DNA of 64,000 nucleotides from Mesorhizobium sp. J8 (lineage in GTDB: Bacteria; Pseudomonadota; Alphaproteobacteria; Rhizobiales; Rhizobiaceae), in NCBI RefSeq assembly GCF_016591715.1, contig NZ_AP024109.1, forward strand, positions 186,001-250,000, in the 5' to 3' direction. The position numbers and the translations under genes are program-made. The notes beneath the pieces are model-generated. The model saw only the letters and a program-made list of their open reading frames with translations. It was not told the origin of the DNA and made no database searches. How positions within the stretch are numbered: position 1 is the first letter of the stretch; the number at the start of each line of letters is the position of its first letter. Positions 18,714 to 27,615 of the stretch are shown here, one piece after another.

Positions 18714-18800
18714 CCGATCGTTTGCTCGCGATCGGTAAAAGCCGATCGTCGATTTGCTCGCGATCGCAAAGCGATCGTCGAGGTGGCTTGCGATCGGATG
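18714..18800. repeat. CGATCG-rich short tandem/inverted repeat cluster
   Basis: Within about 85 bases the motif CGATCG or GCGATCG recurs many times in both orientations, including two copies of TTTGCTCGCGATCG about 33 bases apart. It lies between the infC terminator and the methyltransferase-like gene. No protein-coding potential is apparent. Confidence 0.6.
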
Positions 18801-18833
18801 AAAAACAGGCGCCCCGCCGATCGTCGGGACGCC
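18800..18833 (-). terminator. Rho-independent terminator after infC
   Basis: On the minus strand the stem GGCGTCCCG/CGGGGCGCC (18825-18833 with 18808-18816, one mispair) is followed by TGTTTTTC. It lies 24 bases beyond the infC stop, so infC is probably not cotranscribed with rpmI-rplT to full extent. Confidence 0.8.
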
Positions 18834-18856
18834 TTGCGCCATGATTTTGGCGGGAT

Positions 18857-19393
18857 TTAGCGCGGCGCCAGGACCATCATCATCTGGCGGCCTTCGAGCT
18901 TCGGCTCCGCCTCGACCTTGGCGATCGTCGACACTTCCTCGCGCACCTTGTTCAGAAGCTGCATGCCAAGCTCCATATGCGCCATCTCGCGGCCGCGGAA
19001 GCGCAGCGTCAGCTTGACCTTGTCGCCTTCCTCGAAGAAGCGCCGCACGGCCTTCATCTTGGTTTCGTAGTCGTGGCTGTCGATGTTCGGGCGCATCTTG
19101 ATCTCCTTGATCTCGATGACCTTCTGGTTCTTGCGTGCTTCGGCCGCCTTCTTCTGGTTGGCGTATTTCAGCTTGCCGAGATCGAGGATCTTGACGACGG
19201 GGGGCTGCGCGTTGGGCGAGATCTCGACGAGATCGAGCCCGGCCTCTTCGGCCAGCAGCAGCGCTTCGTTGATGGAAACTTCGCCGCGGTTCTGGCCGTC
19301 GGCGTCGATAAGCTGGACCCGGGGCACCCGGATGTCTCGGTTGGAGCGCGGCCCGTCCTTGGTGGGTGCCGCTGCTTTGAAAGGTCTGCGAAT
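18857..19393 (-). CDS. infC: Translation initiation factor IF-3 (ATT start)
   Basis: A 178-residue protein matching IF-3: N-terminal domain with [18 protein letters not shown], the linker lysine/arginine stretch, and the C-terminal RNA-binding domain ([38 protein letters not shown]). It prevents subunit joining and proofreads start codons. The start is read as ATT at 19393-19391: GAGGAG lies eight to nine bases upstream, the following sequence RRPFK matches the family N terminus and the length is right (E. coli IF-3 has 180 residues). A rare AUU start is the known device by which IF-3 represses its own translation. An ATG at 19489 would add 32 residues unlike IF-3. Confidence 0.95.
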   Translation of the reverse strand: MRRPFKAAAPTKDGPRSNRDIRVPRVQLIDADGQNRGEVSINEALLLAEEAGLDLVEISPNAQPPVVKILDLGKLKYANQKKAAEARKNQKVIEIKEIKMRPNIDSHDYETKMKAVRRFFEEGDKVKLTLRFRGREMAHMELGMQLLNKVREEVSTIAKVEAEPKLEGRQMMMVLAPR

Positions 19394-19607
19394 GGTCGTG
19401 GTCTCCTCGGCCGTTTCGTTCAGGGTTTCTTTAGACAAGAATAGGTTGACGCGCCTATGTGGTGAGCGCGGGGCGTGAGTCAATAGCATAGTCGCGCCGG
19501 AAAATCACCTGCCGCCCGGCAATTGTCTGCACCAAGCAAAGAAACGCCGCGAGCACTTTTCGTTGAACCCCTGCCTGTGCCAAAAGACCGGCCGAAAGGA
19601 CAAGCTC

Positions 19608-20378
19608 ATGGCCGCCAGCGCTCCGGTTTTCATCGATGTGGACGGGTCGAACATCGCCGTCAGGCAGGCGCCAGGCGGCGCGCCCGGCGTGGTCTGGCTC
19701 GGCGGCTACAAATCCGACATGCTGGGCACGAAGGCCGAGATGCTTGCCGCCTGGGCCGCTCGCGAGCGCCATGCCTATCTGCGCCACGACTATTCCGGCC
19801 ATGGCGAGTCGGGCGGCGAATTCGCCGACGGCACGATCTCCAGATGGCTGGCCGAGAGCCTTGCCGTCTTTCGCCGGTTCAGCAAGGGCAAGCAGATCCT
19901 GGTCGGCTCCTCGATGGGGGCGTGGATAGCGCTGCGCATGGTGCAGGAACTGCGCAAGGCGGGCGAAGACCGCGTCGCCGGACTGGTTCTGCTGGCGCCG
20001 GCGCCGGATTTCACCGTCGAGCTGATCGAGCCGGTGCTGACCGACGCGCAGCGCCGCGATCTCAAGGAAAAGGGATTTTTCGCTGAACCGTCCGACTATT
20101 CCGACGAGCCCTACATCTATACGCGTGCGCTGATCGAGGACGGGCGCGCGAACAGGGTGATGACCGGACCGATCGACACGCACTGCCCGGTGCACATCCT
20201 GCAGGGCCTTGCCGATCCGGATGTGCCGTCCGGCCATGCGCTGAAGCTGGCCGCGATGCTGCCCGCCGACGACGTGACGCTGTCGCTGATCCCCGACGGC
20301 GACCATCGCCTGTCCCGCCCGGAGGATCTCGAGATGCTCGAACGGGTTGTCGGCGACATGGTCAAGCGGGCCGCCTGA
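19608..20378 (+). CDS. Alpha/beta-hydrolase
   Basis: A 256-residue alpha/beta-hydrolase. The nucleophile elbow is GSSMG with S102, the oxyanion region is WLGGYKSDM at about 30-38, the acid is D203 or D205 (GLADPDVP) and the base is H233 (PDGDHRLS). The shape resembles ABHD10/palmitoyl-thioesterase-like serine hydrolases, but the substrate cannot be assigned. I chose ATG 19608, behind GAAAGGA; an upstream ATG at 19563 would add 15 residues without a ribosome site. The BenE-family transporter starts three bases after its stop, so the two form an operon, suggesting an ester- or thioester-cleaving step linked to uptake or export of an aromatic or organic acid. Confidence 0.85.
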   Translation: MAASAPVFIDVDGSNIAVRQAPGGAPGVVWLGGYKSDMLGTKAEMLAAWAARERHAYLRHDYSGHGESGGEFADGTISRWLAESLAVFRRFSKGKQILVGSSMGAWIALRMVQELRKAGEDRVAGLVLLAPAPDFTVELIEPVLTDAQRRDLKEKGFFAEPSDYSDEPYIYTRALIEDGRANRVMTGPIDTHCPVHILQGLADPDVPSGHALKLAAMLPADDVTLSLIPDGDHRLSRPEDLEMLERVVGDMVKRAA

Positions 20379-20381
20379 GCG

Positions 20382-21524
20382 ATGCGCATCTCGATCCCGA
20401 TATCCGCCTTCGTCGCGGCGATCGTCGGCTTCGGCGGCACGCTGGCCCTCGTCATCGCCGCCGCCAAGGCGGTTGGCGCCACGCAGATCGAGACCGCGAG
20501 CGGCGTTACCGCGATCTGCCTGGCCATGACGATCGAATGCCTGTGGCTGTCCTGGCGCACGAAAATGCCGGTCATCACCGCCTGGTCGACGCCCGGCCTG
20601 GCGCTGATCGCGGCCTCCAGCGGCTTCACGATGCCGCAGGCCGTCGGCGCCTTCATCGTCACCGGCATCCTTCTGGTCGCCACCGGCCTGTTCAAGCCAT
20701 TGACCAGGCTGATCGCGCAAATCCCGGCCTCGGTCGCGTCCGGCATGCTGGCCGGCATCCTGGTCAGCTTCGCCGTCAATGCGGTGAAGACCATTCCGGC
20801 CGACCCCTGGCTGATCCTGCCTTTGATCGCCGCCTTCTTCGTCATCCGCCTGTTCAATCCGGCTCTGTCGGTGCTGGTGGTGCTGATCGGCGGCGGCCTC
20901 GCCGCTTTCCTCACCGGCCGCGTCGGCAGCCTGCCGGTGCCGGAACTGTCGACGTTGACGTTCATTGCGCCGCAATTCACCGTCTCGGCGACCATTGGCC
21001 TTGCCCTGCCGCTCTACCTGGTCACCATGGCTTCCCAGAACCTTTCCGGCCTTGCGGTGCTGCGCGCCGCGGGCTATCACCCGGAGCCCGGTCCGCTGAT
21101 CGGCGTCACCGGCCTGTTTTCGCTGCTCTCCGCGCCGTTCGGCGCCGCGACGACCAATCTCGCGGCGATCTCTGCCGCCATCTGCACCGGTCCCGATGTC
21201 CATCCCGACCCGGCCGAACGCTGGAAAACCGGGCCGTTCTACGCGCTCGCCTATCTCATCTTCGCGATCTTCGGCGCCTCGCTGGTGGCGATCTTCGCCG
21301 TCCTGCCGCAAAGCCTGATCGTTCTGGTCGCGGGACTCGCACTGACGGCGCCCCTGGCCAACGCGCTGTCGATAGCGCTGAAGGAGGCGGCCGAACGCAT
21401 GCCGGCCACCGTCACCTTCGCCGTCACGGCTTCGGGGCTCACGCTTTTCGGCGTCGGCGCGGCATTTTGGGGGCTGGTTGCCGGAATGGCAGTGCTTTTC
21501 CTGGAAAAACTCAAAAAGGGTTAA
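20382..21524 (+). CDS. BenE-family (benzoate/H+ symporter-like) membrane transporter
   Basis: A 380-residue inner-membrane protein with about eleven hydrophobic helices through its whole length. The pattern of BenE is visible: WSTPGLALIAASSGF near residue 67, SGMLAGILVSFAVNA near 122, LPLYLVTMASQNLSGLAVLRAAGYHP near 210 and APFGAATTNLAAISAAICTG near 250. The founding member imports benzoate with protons, but nothing here fixes the substrate. It begins three bases after the alpha/beta-hydrolase gene and is probably translated from the same message. No benzoate catabolic genes are nearby. Confidence 0.88.
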   Translation: MRISIPISAFVAAIVGFGGTLALVIAAAKAVGATQIETASGVTAICLAMTIECLWLSWRTKMPVITAWSTPGLALIAASSGFTMPQAVGAFIVTGILLVATGLFKPLTRLIAQIPASVASGMLAGILVSFAVNAVKTIPADPWLILPLIAAFFVIRLFNPALSVLVVLIGGGLAAFLTGRVGSLPVPELSTLTFIAPQFTVSATIGLALPLYLVTMASQNLSGLAVLRAAGYHPEPGPLIGVTGLFSLLSAPFGAATTNLAAISAAICTGPDVHPDPAERWKTGPFYALAYLIFAIFGASLVAIFAVLPQSLIVLVAGLALTAPLANALSIALKEAAERMPATVTFAVTASGLTLFGVGAAFWGLVAGMAVLFLEKLKKG

Positions 21525-21639
21525 TCATTTCAGGCGCTTCGCCGGTTTTGGCCGAACTTGCCTTGAATCGCCTATTTCGCCTTCCCATTTCGATTCCACG
21601 CAGCCGGTTTGGCTGTCTCCAACGGAAGGATTGGGAGAA

Positions 21640-22122
21640 ATGAATACGACTGCATTGATCCGTCCGGCCTGGACGCCGGCCACCATCGCGCTGATGGTCA
21701 TCGGCTTCATGGTGTTCTGGCCGCTCGGCTTTGCCATGCTCGCCTACATCATCTGGGGCGACCGGCTCGAAGGCTTCAAGCGCGACGTCAACCGCGCCAC
21801 GGACGGCATCTTCGCCGGCTGCCGCCGCGGCTCCGAGAAGGCGGCCCGCTGGGGCCACGGCTCGGCCCGCACCGGCAACGTCGCCTTCGACGACTGGCGC
21901 GAGAAGGAACTGGAGCGTCTCGCCGAGGAGCGCCGCAAGCTGGATGAGATGCTCTCCGAGTTCGACGACTACGCCCGCGAACTGCGCCGCGCCAAGGACC
22001 AGGAAGAGTTCGACCGCTTCATGGCCAACCGCAACAAGCATACCGCGCCAACCACCACCACCGAGTCAGGCGATAAACCCGCCCCCAAGCGCGGCAAAGG
22101 CACGAACCTGCTCGACGACTGA
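21640..22122 (+). CDS. DUF2852 membrane-anchored protein
   Basis: A 160-residue protein typical of alphaproteobacterial DUF2852: one N-terminal transmembrane hairpin or helix (about 14-40, TIALMVIGFMVFWPLGFAML), then a charged stretch predicted to be helical/coiled coil (EKELERLAEERRKLDEMLSEF, about 95-135) and a low-complexity tail rich in T, K and P. Function is unknown. The start ATG 21640 follows GGGAGA. A terminator lies just downstream, so it is a single-gene transcript or the end of the hydrolase-BenE unit (115-base gap). Confidence 0.85.
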   Translation: MNTTALIRPAWTPATIALMVIGFMVFWPLGFAMLAYIIWGDRLEGFKRDVNRATDGIFAGCRRGSEKAARWGHGSARTGNVAFDDWREKELERLAEERRKLDEMLSEFDDYARELRRAKDQEEFDRFMANRNKHTAPTTTTESGDKPAPKRGKGTNLLDD

Positions 22123-22152
22123 AGCCGCGCGACAGGCTCCGGTATGATATGC

Positions 22153-22187
22153 GGCGTCGCGCTTAGCGGCGCCGTTTCTTTTTTGTT
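22153..22187 (+). terminator. Rho-independent terminator after the DUF2852 gene
   Basis: The stem pairs 22153-22160 with 22166-22173 (GGCGTCGC/GCGGCGCC, one G-T pair) and is followed by GTTTCTTTTTTG. Confidence 0.85.
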
Positions 22188-22242
22188 CTCTTTGTAGCTT
22201 CCCTCCACTGGCCGTTTTTTTCGAATCGCGTATCGTCCAGCC

Positions 22243-23001
22243 ATGACCCTCGGCTTCTTTCGCAATCTGACCAAGCCAAAGCCCACCCCTGTGGTGGAGC
22301 GCGAACATTGCGTCGCCGGCCGAACGCTGCCGCTGAAGATCGTCGAAAGCGCCAGGGCCAGGCGGCTCACGCTGCGCATCGATTCCGGCGGCCAGGGCCT
22401 GCGCGTCACCGTGCCGCCAGGCCTGCGCCGCGGCGAGGTGGAGAAATTCCTCGACCGTCACCAGGACTGGCTGGAACAGCGGCTGGCCAAGGTGCCGACG
22501 AGGCCGCAGGTACGCCCCGGCATCAGGATCCCGATCCGCGGCGTGCCGCACCGCATCGTGCATGAGCCTTCCAGGCGCGGCACCGTCACGGTCTCGCGCG
22601 ACGAGCGCGGCCCGCTCCTGATCGTGCATGGCGAGCGCATCCATCTGCCGCGCCGCATCGCCGACTATCTCAAGCGCGAGGCCAAGAAGGAGATTGAGAG
22701 GCTGGTGGTCAAGCACACCGAGGCGATCGGCAAGCGGGCCAAGGCCATAAGGTATAAGGATACCTCCAGCCGCTGGGGGTCATGCACCTCGGAGGGCAAT
22801 CTCTCCTTCTCGTGGCGCATCATGATGGCGCCGCCGGCGGTGATAAACTACCTCGTCGCGCATGAGGTGGCGCATCTGAAAGAGATGAACCACGGCCCGA
22901 AATTCTGGAAGCTTTGCGAAAAACTCTGCCCGGATACGGACCGCTGCAAGGACTGGCTGAAGCGCAACGGCGGCGCGCTGCAGGCGATTGTGTTCGAGTA
23001 G
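22243..23001 (+). CDS. YgjP-like zinc metallopeptidase (M48-type)
   Basis: A 252-residue protein with the YgjP/DUF45 layout: an N-terminal beta-rich part (ARRLTLRIDSGGQGLRVTVP), then the catalytic region SSRWGSCTSEGNLSFSWRI and the zinc site HEVAHLKEMNHGPKFW, in which HEVAH supplies two His ligands and Glu and the later NHGPKFW His supplies the third. Members are SprT/wss1-like zinc proteases found across bacteria, but physiological substrates are unknown. No signal peptide or membrane segment is seen, so it should be cytoplasmic. It is followed by a composite repeat region. Confidence 0.88.
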   Translation: MTLGFFRNLTKPKPTPVVEREHCVAGRTLPLKIVESARARRLTLRIDSGGQGLRVTVPPGLRRGEVEKFLDRHQDWLEQRLAKVPTRPQVRPGIRIPIRGVPHRIVHEPSRRGTVTVSRDERGPLLIVHGERIHLPRRIADYLKREAKKEIERLVVKHTEAIGKRAKAIRYKDTSSRWGSCTSEGNLSFSWRIMMAPPAVINYLVAHEVAHLKEMNHGPKFWKLCEKLCPDTDRCKDWLKRNGGALQAIVFE

Positions 23002-23054
23002 CTCTCCGCCGTTGCGCGCATGCGCGCAACGTTGAGACGCCGGAGTTCCTTCGC

Positions 23055-23210
23055 GCCCCCCTCTGCCCTACCGGGCATCTCCCCCGCAAGGGGGGAGATT
23101 AGCAGTTCCGCCGATGGCGCCATTCCTGCAACGTTGGTGATTGGCGAAGGCCGGCGCGACGTCCGATCTCCCCCTCGTGGGGGAGATGTCCGGCAGGACA
23201 GAGGGGGGCG
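23055..23210. repeat. MITE-like composite repeat, copy 2 (inverted relative to copy 1)
   Basis: Terminal inverted repeats at 23055-23101 and 23166-23210, each containing a CTCCCCC...GGGGGAG hairpin. The centre reads CTGCAACGTTGGTGATTGGCG, the reverse complement of the centre of the copy at 12002-12162 with a few changes. The 249-base gap 23002-23250 holds little else. Confidence 0.7.
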
Positions 23211-23250
23211 CTGTCCCGCCAGCGCTTACCAGGCTCGCGGCATAAGCAAT

Positions 23251-23469
23251 TCAATCATCATTGGCCGCATTCAACTCCTCCGGCCGCAACCCCTCTTCGC
23301 CCTGATGCGGCCACGGCAAAAAATTCCGGTCGAACGCGTCGCTGCCGAAATAGTCCAGCGCGCGGTGCGCCTCGGCGCCGTTGAAATCGGACTTTTCCAT
23401 CAGATGCGCGATCACCTCGCGTGCCTGCGCGATCTTCTGCTTCAGTTCGGCGACGGTCCGGTCGGCCAT
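23251..23469 (-). CDS. Small conserved hypothetical protein
   Basis: A 72-residue acidic protein: an N-terminal helix (ADRTVAELKQKIAQAREVIAHLME), then FNGAEAHRALDYFGSDAFDRNFLPWP. I do not recognise a named family. The start ATG 23469 gives a compact protein; a longer frame to 23520 would add 17 residues with no support. It is convergent with a repeat region and divergent from trpF (111 bases), so it probably has its own promoter between the two genes. Codon use is like its neighbours, and the sequence composition looks like a real protein rather than a shadow. Confidence 0.65.
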   Translation of the reverse strand: MADRTVAELKQKIAQAREVIAHLMEKSDFNGAEAHRALDYFGSDAFDRNFLPWPHQGEEGLRPEELNAANDD

Positions 23470-23579
23470 GGTTGTCGTGCTCCCGCCTGTGGTTCCTGTA
23501 TCAAGGTAGCGTTTTCCCAAGAGCCGGCAACAGCATGCTTTTTCTCGACTCTTGTGACTTTTCGTGCCAATCCCGCGCC

Positions 23580-24239
23580 ATGACGCTCGATATCAAGATC
23601 TGCGGATTGAAGACCGACGCCGCGATGGCCGCCGCCCTCGCCGGCGGCGCCAGCCATGTCGGCTTCATTTTCTTCGCCAAGAGCCCGCGCTATGTCGAGC
23701 CCGCCGAGGCCGGCCGCCTGCGCGAAGCGGCGCGCGGCAAGGCCAAGGCGGTCGCCGTAACCGTCGATGCCGACGATGCCTTCCTCGACGAGATCGTCGC
23801 CAAGATGCAGCCGGATATGCTGCAGCTGCATGGTTCGGAAACGCCCAAGCGCGTGGCGGAGCTCAAGGCCCGCTATGGCCTGCCGGTCATGAAAGTGTTT
23901 TCCGTCAGCGAGGCGGCCGACCTCGAGCGTATGAAGCCGTTCGTCGGCATCGCCGATCGTTTCATGTTCGACGCCAAGCCGCCGAAGGGGTCGCAACTCC
24001 CGGGCGGCAACGGCGTCGCCTTCGACTGGCGCGTCCTTGCCGGCCTTGACGCCGGGCTCGATTACATGCTTTCCGGTGGGCTCAACGCCGCCAATATCGG
24101 CGATGCCCTGAGACAGGCCGATCCGCCCGGAATAGACATCTCGTCCGGTGTGGAAAGTGCTCCGGGCGTCAAGGATCCGGCGCTGATCGAGCAGTTTTTC
24201 CGGGCCGTCAGAGCCGCGCGGGACAATCGCGCCGCCTGA
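23580..24239 (+). CDS. trpF: Phosphoribosylanthranilate isomerase
   Basis: A 219-residue TIM-barrel enzyme of tryptophan synthesis; it converts phosphoribosylanthranilate to CdRP. The catalytic pair is visible: C8 in the N-terminal KICGLKT and D131 in RFMFDAKPP. The phosphate loops read [10 protein letters not shown] and [11 protein letters not shown] 23580 is the start because the family sequence begins there; the open frame to 23421 is not coding. It is followed after 26 bases by trpB and then trpA, giving the trpFBA operon typical of alphaproteobacteria, where trpC and trpD are elsewhere. Confidence 0.97.
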   Translation: MTLDIKICGLKTDAAMAAALAGGASHVGFIFFAKSPRYVEPAEAGRLREAARGKAKAVAVTVDADDAFLDEIVAKMQPDMLQLHGSETPKRVAELKARYGLPVMKVFSVSEAADLERMKPFVGIADRFMFDAKPPKGSQLPGGNGVAFDWRVLAGLDAGLDYMLSGGLNAANIGDALRQADPPGIDISSGVESAPGVKDPALIEQFFRAVRAARDNRAA

Positions 24240-24265
24240 GCACAACCCAAATCAGGAGATCGGCG

Positions 24266-25486
24266 ATGAACAAGCCGGCTATGCCCAATTCCTTCCGCAC
24301 CGGGCCCGACGAGCAGGGCATGTTCGGCATTTTCGGCGGCCGCTTCGTCGCCGAGACGCTGATGCCGCTGATCCTCGATCTCGAAGAGCAGTGGAACAAG
24401 GCCAAGAACGATCCCGAGTTCAAGGCCGAGCTGCAGAACCTCTCCACCCATTATGCCGGGCGGCCCTCAAAACTCTATTTTGCCGAGGGCCTCACAAAGC
24501 ATCTCGGCGGCGCCAAGGTCTATTTCAAGCGCGAGGACCTCAACCACACCGGCTCGCACAAGATCAACAACTGCCTCGGCCAGATCCTGCTCGCCAAGCG
24601 CATGGGCAAGAAGCGTATCATCGCCGAGACCGGCGCCGGCCAGCATGGCGTCGCTTCGGCGACCGTCGCCGCGCGCTTCGGCTATCCTTGCGTCGTCTAC
24701 ATGGGAGCCACCGACGTCGCCCGCCAGAGCCCCAACGTGTTCCGTATGCGGCTGCTCGGCGCCGAGGTCAGGCCGGTCACCGCCGGCCACGGCACGTTGA
24801 AGGACGCCATGAACGAGGCGCTGCGCGACTGGGTCACCAATGTCGAGGACACTTACTATCTGATCGGCACCGCCGCCGGCCCCCACCCCTATCCGGAGAT
24901 GGTGCGCGACTTCCAGTCGGTGATCGGCACGGAAGCCCGCGCCCAGATTTTGGAGCAGGAAGGCCGGCTGCCGGATGTCATCATCGCCGCCGTCGGCGGC
25001 GGCTCTAACGCCATCGGCCTCTTCCATCCTTTCCTCGACGACAAGGATGTTCGCATCATCGGCATCGAGGCCGGCGGGCGCGGCCTCGATGGCGTCGAGC
25101 ATTGCGCCTCGATGAATGCCGGCAAGCCCGGTGTGCTGCACGGCAACCGCACCTATCTGCTGCAGAATTCGGACGGCCAGATCCTCGACGGTCATTCGAT
25201 CTCGGCCGGCCTCGATTATCCGGGCGTCGGCCCCGAGCATTCCTGGCTGCGCGACTCCGGCCGCGTCCAGTACGAGCCGATCCTTGACGACGAGGCGCTG
25301 GAAGCCTTCCAACTCACCACCCGCGTCGAAGGCATCATCCCGGCGCTGGAATCGGCGCATGCCATCGCCCATGCGATGAAGATCGTGCCGAAGATGGACA
25401 AGGACCAGATCGTCATCGTCAATCTGTCCGGCCGCGGCGACAAGGACGTGCACACGGTGGCCAACATGCTCGGCATGGAGATCTGA
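24266..25486 (+). CDS. trpB: Tryptophan synthase beta chain
   Basis: A 406-residue PLP enzyme that joins indole and serine. K99 in HTGSHKINN is the PLP Schiff-base lysine; GGGSNAIG binds the PLP phosphate and GAGQHGVA is the alpha-carboxylate loop. TrpB forms the alpha2-beta2 complex with TrpA through an indole tunnel. The ribosome site GGAGAT precedes ATG 24266, and trpA starts two bases after its stop codon. The whole sequence agrees with canonical TrpB1 in length and motifs. Confidence 0.98.
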   Translation: MNKPAMPNSFRTGPDEQGMFGIFGGRFVAETLMPLILDLEEQWNKAKNDPEFKAELQNLSTHYAGRPSKLYFAEGLTKHLGGAKVYFKREDLNHTGSHKINNCLGQILLAKRMGKKRIIAETGAGQHGVASATVAARFGYPCVVYMGATDVARQSPNVFRMRLLGAEVRPVTAGHGTLKDAMNEALRDWVTNVEDTYYLIGTAAGPHPYPEMVRDFQSVIGTEARAQILEQEGRLPDVIIAAVGGGSNAIGLFHPFLDDKDVRIIGIEAGGRGLDGVEHCASMNAGKPGVLHGNRTYLLQNSDGQILDGHSISAGLDYPGVGPEHSWLRDSGRVQYEPILDDEALEAFQLTTRVEGIIPALESAHAIAHAMKIVPKMDKDQIVIVNLSGRGDKDVHTVANMLGMEI

Positions 25487-25488
25487 CA

Positions 25489-26328
25489 ATGACCACCCGC
25501 ATCGACCGCCGGATGGCGAAGCTCAAGGCCGAAGGCCGCCCGGCTCTGGTCACTTACATCATGGGCGGCGACCCCGATTACGACACCTCGCTGTCGATCA
25601 TGAAGGGGCTGCCTGCCTCAGGCTCCGACATCATCGAGCTCGGCATGCCCTTCTCCGACCCGATGGCCGACGGCCCGGCGATCCAGGCTGCGGGGCTGCG
25701 CGCGCTGAAGGGCGGCCAGACGCTGGCCAAGACGCTGAAGATGGCGTCGGAATTCCGCGCCGGCGACGACGAGACGCCGATCGTGCTGATGGGTTACTAC
25801 AATCCGATCTACATCTACGGCGTCGACCGCTTCCTCGCCGACGCCAAGGCCAGCGGCATAGACGGCCTGATCGTCGTCGATCTGCCGCCGGAGATGGATG
25901 AGGAGCTTTGCATTCCGGCGCTGAAGGCCGGCATCAACTTCATCCGCCTGGCGACGCCGACCACCGACGACAAGCGCCTCCCCAAGGTTTTGGAAAACAC
26001 CTCGGGCTTCGTCTATTACGTGTCGATGACGGGCATCACCGGCTCGGCGCTCGCCGACACGGCCAAGGTCTCGGCGGCGGTCAAGCGCATCAAGGGCCAC
26101 ACCGCGCTGCCGGTCTGCGTCGGCTTCGGCGTCAAGACGGCCGAACAGGCCCGCGTCATCGGCGCCTCGGCCGACGGCGTCGTCGTCGGCACGGCGATCG
26201 TCAACGCGATCGCCAATGTGCTGGGACCGAAGGGCGAGAAGACAGCCGATCCGGCGGAGGCCGTCGCGACCCTGGTCAGCGGGCTAGCGCAGGGCGTCCG
26301 TTCGGCGCGCCTTGCCGCCGCCGAATAG
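25489..26328 (+). CDS. trpA: Tryptophan synthase alpha chain
   Basis: A 279-residue TIM barrel that splits indole-glycerol phosphate. Catalytic E50 ([11 protein letters not shown]) and D61 (MADGPAIQ) are present, as is the GFGVKTAEQ phosphate-loop segment near the C-terminal end. It follows trpB by two bases, so the two chains are made in step. No leader peptide or attenuator for tryptophan is seen before trpF. A family A palindromic repeat lies 19 bases after the stop. Confidence 0.98.
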   Translation: MTTRIDRRMAKLKAEGRPALVTYIMGGDPDYDTSLSIMKGLPASGSDIIELGMPFSDPMADGPAIQAAGLRALKGGQTLAKTLKMASEFRAGDDETPIVLMGYYNPIYIYGVDRFLADAKASGIDGLIVVDLPPEMDEELCIPALKAGINFIRLATPTTDDKRLPKVLENTSGFVYYVSMTGITGSALADTAKVSAAVKRIKGHTALPVCVGFGVKTAEQARVIGASADGVVVGTAIVNAIANVLGPKGEKTADPAEAVATLVSGLAQGVRSARLAAAE

Positions 26329-26346
26329 CCTGACTATTTGTTGCCA

Positions 26347-26386
26347 GCAATTCCGGCCGGAAAACCGCCACAGACTTTTCCTGGAG
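26347..26386. repeat. Palindromic intergenic repeat, family A (copy 3)
   Basis: Reverse-orientation, slightly divergent copy (GCAATTCCGGCCGGAAAACC ... CTTTTCCTGGA) between trpA and accD. It could act as the trp operon transcript end, although there is no T-run. Confidence 0.7.
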
Positions 26387-26436
26387 TAGGCTGAAGTGAA
26401 TAGCTTGAAGTCCTTCCAGGACAGGGAGTCGACGCC

Positions 26437-27363
26437 ATGAACTGGATCACCAATTACGTCCGCCCGAAGATCAATTCGATGCTCGGCCGGCGCACCGACA
26501 TGCCGGAGAACCTCTGGATCAAGGATCCCGAGACCGGCGAGATGATCTTCCACAAGGATCTCGAATCCAACCAGTTCGTCATCCCGGCTTCCGGCCACCA
26601 CATGAAGATCTCGGCCAAGGAGCGGCTGAAATACTTCTTCGACGACGGCAAATACGAGACGCTGGAAAACCCCAAGGTCGTCCAGGACCCGCTGAAGTTC
26701 CGCGACGAGAAGCGTTACACCGACCGCCTGAAAGAGGCCAAGACGAAGACCGGCCTGGAAGACGCCATCCTCAACGCGGTCGGCAGCATCGAAGGCCTGC
26801 CGGTGGTGGTCACGGTGCAGGATTTCGCCTTCATGGGCGGCTCGCTCGGCATGGCCGCCGGCGAGGCTATCGTGCATGCTTTCGAGGTGGCGCTGCAGCG
26901 CAGGCGGCCGCTGATCCTGTTCGCCGCCTCCGGCGGCGCCCGCATGCAGGAAGGCATCCTCTCGTTGATGCAATTGCCGCGCACCACGGTCGGCGTTGAC
27001 CGGCTGAAGGAAGCCGGCCTGCCCTACATCGTCGTGCTGACCAACCCGACCACCGGCGGCGTTACTGCTTCCTACGCCATGCTGGGCGATGTCCATATCG
27101 CCGAGCCCGGCGCCCTGATCGGCTTTGCTGGCCCGCGCGTCATCGAGCAGACCATCCGCGAGAAGCTGCCCGACGGGTTCCAGCGCGCCGAATATCTGAT
27201 GGAGCACGGCATGGTCGACATGGTCGTGTCGCGGCTGGAGATGCGCCAGACGATCGCGCGCTTGCTGAAAATGCTGCTCAAGATGCCGCCGGCCGACAAG
27301 CCGCTCGAGCCGGAAGTCCTGCCGCCGACGGTGGTCAGCGCCGAGGCGCGGCCGCAGGCCTGA
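26437..27363 (+). CDS. accD: Acetyl-CoA carboxylase carboxyltransferase subunit beta
   Basis: A 308-residue AccD, which pairs with AccA to move the carboxyl group from biotin to acetyl-CoA in fatty-acid synthesis. The crotonase-like core is intact: [51 protein letters not shown] and [13 protein letters not shown]. The N-terminal region that in E. coli AccD holds a four-cysteine zinc finger has none of the four: where E. coli has CDSC and CPKC, this protein has DPET and IPAS. The rest of that region aligns well ([18 protein letters not shown]). It follows trpA by 108 bases and precedes folC, a common rhizobial order. Confidence 0.97.
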   Translation: MNWITNYVRPKINSMLGRRTDMPENLWIKDPETGEMIFHKDLESNQFVIPASGHHMKISAKERLKYFFDDGKYETLENPKVVQDPLKFRDEKRYTDRLKEAKTKTGLEDAILNAVGSIEGLPVVVTVQDFAFMGGSLGMAAGEAIVHAFEVALQRRRPLILFAASGGARMQEGILSLMQLPRTTVGVDRLKEAGLPYIVVLTNPTTGGVTASYAMLGDVHIAEPGALIGFAGPRVIEQTIREKLPDGFQRAEYLMEHGMVDMVVSRLEMRQTIARLLKMLLKMPPADKPLEPEVLPPTVVSAEARPQA

Positions 27364-27507
27364 GGCGAGATCGGTCCTGACGCGATATAGATCTGCGCGA
27401 CATCGTTCGCCGCGAAGCGCGATTTGCGTCGCCTGGTGCGTGCTGTAGCCTCTGATTTGCGCATGGCCTTCACCGAAACCGATTCCCGGGTTCGGTGCCA
27501 TGCGCAA

Positions 27508-27553
27508 GCAAATTCCAGGAAAAGTGCGAAGCGGTTTTCCGTTCGGAATTGCG
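27508..27553. repeat. Palindromic intergenic repeat, family A (copy 4)
   Basis: Copy between accD and folC, starting GCAAATTCCAGGAAAAGTGC and ending CCGTTCGGAATTGCG. The 252-base gap around it has no other recognisable feature. Confidence 0.8.
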
Positions 27554-27615
27554 TCAACAAAAAGAGAGAGCGGTTCTGCATTCCATGAGATGATGAACCG
27601 CTCTAGGATTCCGCC

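Noticed and set aside
19455..21311. Long minus-strand open frame (618 codons) opposite the hydrolase and BenE genes
   Set aside because: Its composition is rich in R, G, D and H with no family pattern. The plus strand carries clear motifs; the frame is open only because of GC-rich codon bias.
23470..23579. Tryptophan leader peptide or attenuator before trpF
   Set aside because: No short open frame with Trp codons followed by alternative hairpins is visible.
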